From Leishmania infantum JPCM5 (taxonomy: Eukaryota > Euglenozoa > Kinetoplastea > Trypanosomatida > Trypanosomatidae): 64,000 nucleotides of DNA. The notes beneath the pieces are model-generated. The model saw nothing but the letters and a program-made list of their open reading frames with translations. It was not told the origin of the DNA and ran no database searches. The position numbers were made by a program, and so were the translations under genes. Shown piece after piece: positions 60,084 to 64,000 of this stretch. Every line of letters starts with the position of its first letter. Positions within the stretch are counted from its first letter, which is position 1. Location of the stretch: positions 253,001 through 317,000 of the forward strand of contig NC_009413.2 of assembly GCF_000002875.2 (NCBI RefSeq), in the 5' to 3' direction.

Positions 60084-61259
60084 TTAGGCAAAAAAGCCGT
60101 TCAGCAAAAGCGAAAAGGCGACTGCGCAAAGACCGGCGATGTGAGGGGTGTATACCAACCCATCATTCATGCGCCACAAGGTGACGGCACCACCGATTGT
60201 TCCGATCAGCGTGAGGCCCCACAATGTCGGGTCCGTCGGAAGGACAAAGAAGAAAACCCCGAACACAAAGTCCGCCACAGGCTTTACGAGGAGAACGAAG
60301 ACGTGGACGAGCGCCATCGACGCCGTGGCAAGATAGAGTGACATGCACGCAGAAGGGTTCTGCAACACCATGGGGAGTTGGCGCTGCTGCCACAGAGAGG
60401 CCGCGTCCCTTACGACTTGCCGGTAGATTTCCTTGCCCACTGTAAAGCACAAGCTTGCGGCGCCGGCAGGATCGGACTTCACGGCAGACCAATACAGCGC
60501 CTCCGCCACAAGAGTGGGGCAGCCATCCGCTGTGAAAAACAACGGCACACCCTTCTGCACTACCACCCACCACCCAATCCCTGAAAGACCGACGGCGATC
60601 GGAACGGTCACCAATGGCAGCGGAGGATGCCAGACCCGATCCCAGAAGCGGCTCCGCCAAAAAGCAACGGTGTAGCCGGCCAGAAGAAAGCCCTGCAAGC
60701 ACAAGGCGCGGCGGACAAAGATGTCACGGACAAGGATAGCAGCGACATCTACGGGGTTCCATGAGACAATCAGCTCCGTCACAGGAGGCATTGTCGTCAC
60801 AAACGGCGGATAATGCAAGGGGCTGCCACCAAAGGAGACGACGGCGATGTTCACGAGCGTGAGAAAGGCGAGTGTGATGAGGGACTGCCAACGGCGTGGC
60901 TCCTCAAAGAAGCCCGCAAAAGGCGCGATCACGATACACGGAACGGCGAACAGCAGTAAGATCACCGTAGCACACACCATTCCTGCAGGCGGTGCCGGAA
61001 GCGAGGCAAATGAACTCGTCGGCGAGCCCATGAAGAGGGAAACGCCCTCTTCGCCGAACATCTTGAGGTGATAGTAGAGAATGCCGAATAGGGTGAAGGG
61101 GGCGAGGAACCATGTGAGGTAAAACCGCTCCTTGTATTCTACGTGGCGCACATAGGATTTGAACTTTGGGCTGCGTGCCAACTCGTCCAGGCAGTTCAGC
61201 GTGTACTGGTTTGCGGCAGGACTGTGGAAGTCCTTTGGGTCGATGCGCTCACACGACAT
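60084..61259 (-). CDS. Hypothetical multi-pass membrane protein, 391 residues
   Basis: The ATG at 61259 opens MSCERIDPKDFHSPAANQ. After a hydrophilic head of about 45 residues, hydrophobic segments lie at about 46-64, 93-117, 127-144, 186-201, 215-234, 308-325, 328-341, 347-361 and 373-390, so about eight or nine helices are likely. The C-terminus lies inside or just after the last helix (LCAVAFSLLLNGFFA). A loop of about 70 residues between 235 and 307 holds two Cys residues and a charged segment (GKEIYRQVVRDAASLWQQRQ). No transporter signature is recognised. It lies between the tail-anchored gene and the HMG gene, which gives no hint of its function. Confidence 0.85.
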   Translation of the reverse strand: MSCERIDPKDFHSPAANQYTLNCLDELARSPKFKSYVRHVEYKERFYLTWFLAPFTLFGILYYHLKMFGEEGVSLFMGSPTSSFASLPAPPAGMVCATVILLLFAVPCIVIAPFAGFFEEPRRWQSLITLAFLTLVNIAVVSFGGSPLHYPPFVTTMPPVTELIVSWNPVDVAAILVRDIFVRRALCLQGFLLAGYTVAFWRSRFWDRVWHPPLPLVTVPIAVGLSGIGWWVVVQKGVPLFFTADGCPTLVAEALYWSAVKSDPAGAASLCFTVGKEIYRQVVRDAASLWQQRQLPMVLQNPSACMSLYLATASMALVHVFVLLVKPVADFVFGVFFFVLPTDPTLWGLTLIGTIGGAVTLWRMNDGLVYTPHIAGLCAVAFSLLLNGFFA

Positions 61260-63479
61260 GGTCCGCGATGAAGAAGCACTCTAAATAGCAAAGGCAAAGT
61301 ATATGGATTCCTGTGCAGGACTAACTTGTCGGTGACGGGCACGCACACACGCACACGTGCGCTGGAAGACCGCGGCAATGCGCGATGCACAGGCGGGGCG
61401 CTAAGTTCGTCTAAAACGGGCGCGCTGTTCGTGGGCACAGAGTAGTATTGCCTCAGTGAATCGCTCAATCTCACAGGCACCCGCTCGCTCCTCTCTGCAG
61501 GCAAAGATGCCGCCTCAGCCCGCGTCCTTGTCTAGCAATGAAAGTTAGTGAGGCAAAGACGACGGAGTCGGCTGCCTCGCTCTCGATGACACTTGCTGGA
61601 ACTACCCCTTGCAGAGCGTGTTCTATGCTTTACAGTGAAGGGCCTACAAAAGTGGGTATGTGTGCGCGCGCGCGACGTCGACGCAGCAGCCCTCTTGTGG
61701 AATAGAGAATAGGGGAAAAGAGCACAGCACAGGAGCGGTGGAGTACGAGAGAGCACATAGACAGTGGTGGCAAACCCCCGCTTTCTTCGCTTCCCCGTGT
61801 AAGCGTAAAGAGGCGGAGCGCTCGCCATCCCCGTCTTCCCTGTTCGCGCCTCGTTGGCGAGCACAGGTGCGCAGAGGCAAGCCGAGACGTCATGCGAGGC
61901 GCAGAAAAGGGAGAAGAGGCTGCCCCCACCTGCAGTGCGCACAGCCCCAGTCCCGTTCCCCACAGCAGTGTCTTTTGGCCTTTTCGTGTGGCGATACCAT
62001 TTCGTTTCTGAAGGCGACCACGGTGAGCCGTGTTACCTTCCCACCTTCACCAATTTGACTTGTGACGTGTGGAAAGTCCCACCTGCCAACACCTCACCTA
62101 CTGCCATCGCTTTTCTTTTTTATTATTGTAGCCGAGGAAGTGCGGCGCGTCGAGAGTCGTGCCCTATACTGTGTTAAAAGTTTTTCTTTCCCTATCGGCG
62201 TCCTCCCTGTCCTTTTTTCGTTCGCCCGCCCCCACCCTTCTGTTCTCTTCGTCGCACAGGCGTGCTGCTTCTCGTGTCGACCGCGGAGCCCCGCCCCCCC
62301 CCCTCGCTAACGCAAGTAAAGAGAACAGGAACACAAAGAACGAAATTAAAACGATGTCCCTCTCGCTGCCCTTGCTAGAGTCGCCCTGCCGTATCTCCAC
62401 CTGACGAGTGCGAAGAAGTTACGCAATCGTTTCTGAGCTAAATATAGCCTTCACGATACCCGTGACTCTTCGCTTCTATTATTTTCTTTTTTTTTTGGAG
62501 GGGGGTCTGCCCTCCACGCCGCCATCGCTAGCCCTGGCTGCGCACGCCGCAGCACACCAAGCGCCGTTGTAACGGTAAAGAAGTAAGAGAAACGAGCACG
62601 CCTGGGCACGACCGGTGCGAGAGGGATGACCAAGCAACCACCCTCTTTGCCCAAGTCCATCGCGAGACGAAAAGACAAAGAAAAAATGGGGCGAGGAAGC
62701 CTCGAGACGGCCAATTTCATCTATGCCGTCTGCTTTGAGGTCGAGCCTTCTGTCACCGTGCAGCTTGAGTCACAGGTGTCTGTACAGGCAAACACCACCA
62801 CGGCGGAGAGGGGAGGAATGGTAGAGAAGTGAAGGAAGAGGTAGAGAAACAACAAGGCACTCTCGAAAGGTGAGCGAGTAGGGAGAGGAGTCTATGCCGT
62901 GGCTGACGGGGCGCGTCTGCATTCTAGCGAACACCAAGAGCATACAAAAAAAAAAGACACGTTTATAGAGTGGACTGCGTGGTGCTCGACGGCACACGGC
63001 GAAGAAAACAGACAGACGGCAAAAGCGTGGGTCGGAGATGGGCGAGTTCGGTGCTACGACAGCTCCACTCCGGGGTCACCGCGCCGCAGCGCTCACGCTC
63101 CCCATCGCACATTTTCCTTCACACCGAAGAAAAAGGAGAACGCGGTTGAACCTCAACACAACGCAGAGGGGGTGCGTGTGTGGCTGGGTGCACGTAGAGC
63201 CGCATCACAATCAAAAAGAGGGACGCTCCGGTTACTTTACTGCGCACCTACTTACCACGTTCTCTCTGTACCTCTCAACCACGTAATCCCTCACACCACC
63301 ACCTCACTCGGGATGTGCTGTCTATGGGTTGGTGTTAGCATCTGCAATAATGTCTGAAAGAAAGGCTGCCCCACTTGGGGGCTACTGTAGACAAAAATGA
63401 AAAGCCGCGGAGAAGCTTGGAGGAAGGAAGGAGGAGAGATGCGGTGATCGGCATCCCCGCTGTTGTGCACCATGCCCGT
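61260..63479. other. Intergenic spacer downstream of the HMG gene
   Basis: This 2.2-kb spacer holds the leader of the multi-pass gene and the HMG gene 3' UTR. It contains T/A-rich patches near 62105-62130 and 62478-62498 and a C-rich patch near 62290. No convincing ORF is seen. Confidence 0.55.
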
Positions 63480-64000
63480 CTAGTCGCTCTCATCCGAGTC
63501 GCTGCTGCTCGAGTCTGCCGAAGACGACGACGCAGAGTCGGCAGCCTTCGGCTGAGACGGCTTTGAGCCGCGACCTGAGCATTCCGCCTCGTAACGTTTC
63601 TTGTCTTTGGCAGCCAGCTCCTCGTACGGCTTCTTCTCCTCTGCAGACATCTTGCCCCACGCTGCGCCGGCCTCGCTCATCTGCTGCTTCGCGGGGATGT
63701 TGGCGTGCTTGGCGCGGTAGTCGCTGGCAAAGAAGAAGTACGCGGTCAGAGCACGCTTCGGTGCTTGAGGGTCCTTCTCCTTTTTCTCCCTTTTTGCCTT
63801 CTTGCCGCCGCGCTTGAAGACAGCGCCGCCGCGAGCGATGTAAGCCGCCATCTCGCGATCGTAACGCAGCTTGTCCTCATCTGCGAGCTTCTGATAGCGG
63901 CTCTTCTCCTCCTCGGAAGCTTTTTTCCACAAGTTGCCCATCTCTGAAAGGAGATCGGTGTTCTTCATATCAGGGTGCTTCGCCTTTAGCTTCTCGCGAT
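63480..64000 (-). CDS. TDP1: HMG-box DNA-binding protein (TDP1 type), 5' end beyond the window
   Basis: The stop (TAG) is at 63480 and the reading frame stays open to the window end, so the N-terminus is missing. The visible part starts REKLKAKHPDMKNTDLLSEMG within a first HMG box that ends KLADEDKLRYDREMAAYI. A basic linker (KRGGKKAKREKKEKD) follows. A second box then runs from PQAPKRALTAYFFFASDYRAKH to EELAAKDKKRYEAE. The tail is Ser/Asp-rich (SSSSADSSSSDSDESD). Tandem HMG boxes with an acidic tail match the kinetoplastid TDP1 proteins. In T. brucei TDP1 is an architectural chromatin protein abundant at active Pol I loci. An internal ATG at 63968 must not be taken as the start, because it splits the first box. 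Confidence 0.92.
   Translation of the reverse strand, partial: REKLKAKHPDMKNTDLLSEMGNLWKKASEEEKSRYQKLADEDKLRYDREMAAYIARGGAVFKRGGKKAKREKKEKDPQAPKRALTAYFFFASDYRAKHANIPAKQQMSEAGAAWGKMSAEEKKPYEELAAKDKKRYEAECSGRGSKPSQPKAADSASSSSADSSSSDSDESD

Noticed and set aside
1..64000. CRISPR arrays, operons with ribosome binding sites, tRNA or rRNA genes
   Set aside because: The genome is kinetoplastid nuclear DNA; I found no spaced direct repeats of CRISPR type, and no cloverleaf or rRNA sequence was recognised by eye. A tRNAscan or Rfam run would be the decisive test.

Overview
The window is nuclear DNA of a trypanosomatid, almost certainly a Leishmania species. All convincing genes lie on the minus strand with no introns, so they read as one leftward polycistronic unit. 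Long GC-rich intergenic spacers are full of pyrimidine tracts, GT/TA microsatellites and G runs, and SIDER2-type retroposon copies are present. The gene set includes the GRP94 homologue LPG3, a cathepsin B-like peptidase (CPC), the glycosomal receptor PEX7 and a TDP1-type HMG protein. From memory this resembles the L. major chromosome 29 neighbourhood (chromosome 8 in L. mexicana, where 8 and 29 are fused). The CPC sequence looks most like the L. mexicana complex, but I cannot settle the species here.

In order of transcription, from the right edge: an HMG-box protein cut by the window end; a multi-pass membrane protein; a tail-anchored protein with CCCH-like and RGG motifs; CPC; an acidic single-pass protein; a Ser/Ala-rich protein with a UBA-like N-terminus; an FG nucleoporin; a 1,593-residue protein with one central membrane segment; a U-box protein; a small single-pass protein; LPG3/GRP94; MPP10 of the U3 processome; a short basic hypothetical; PEX7; a short Ser-rich hypothetical; mitochondrial EF-Ts; BBS7 of the BBSome; a 712-residue hypothetical; a putative mitochondrial hypothetical; and a three-RRM RNA-binding protein. 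The genes are functionally mixed, as expected for kinetoplastid polycistrons. Expression is probably set after transcription by trans-splicing, polyadenylation and UTR elements. There is no strand switch, so no Pol II start or stop region is expected inside the window.

Many ORFs extend upstream of the first good ATG into leader sequence. I moved starts to an ATG that fits the protein family or follows a likely trans-splice acceptor. I found no rRNA, tRNA or CRISPR array. The main non-coding features are two almost identical SIDER2-type copies in inverted orientation about 15 kb apart (16.6-17.1 kb and 32.4-32.85 kb), a third decayed copy near 14.5 kb, a 30-bp coding tandem repeat in the nucleoporin, and a 101-base N gap whose flanks carry the same 23-bp sequence and so may be a failed contig join.
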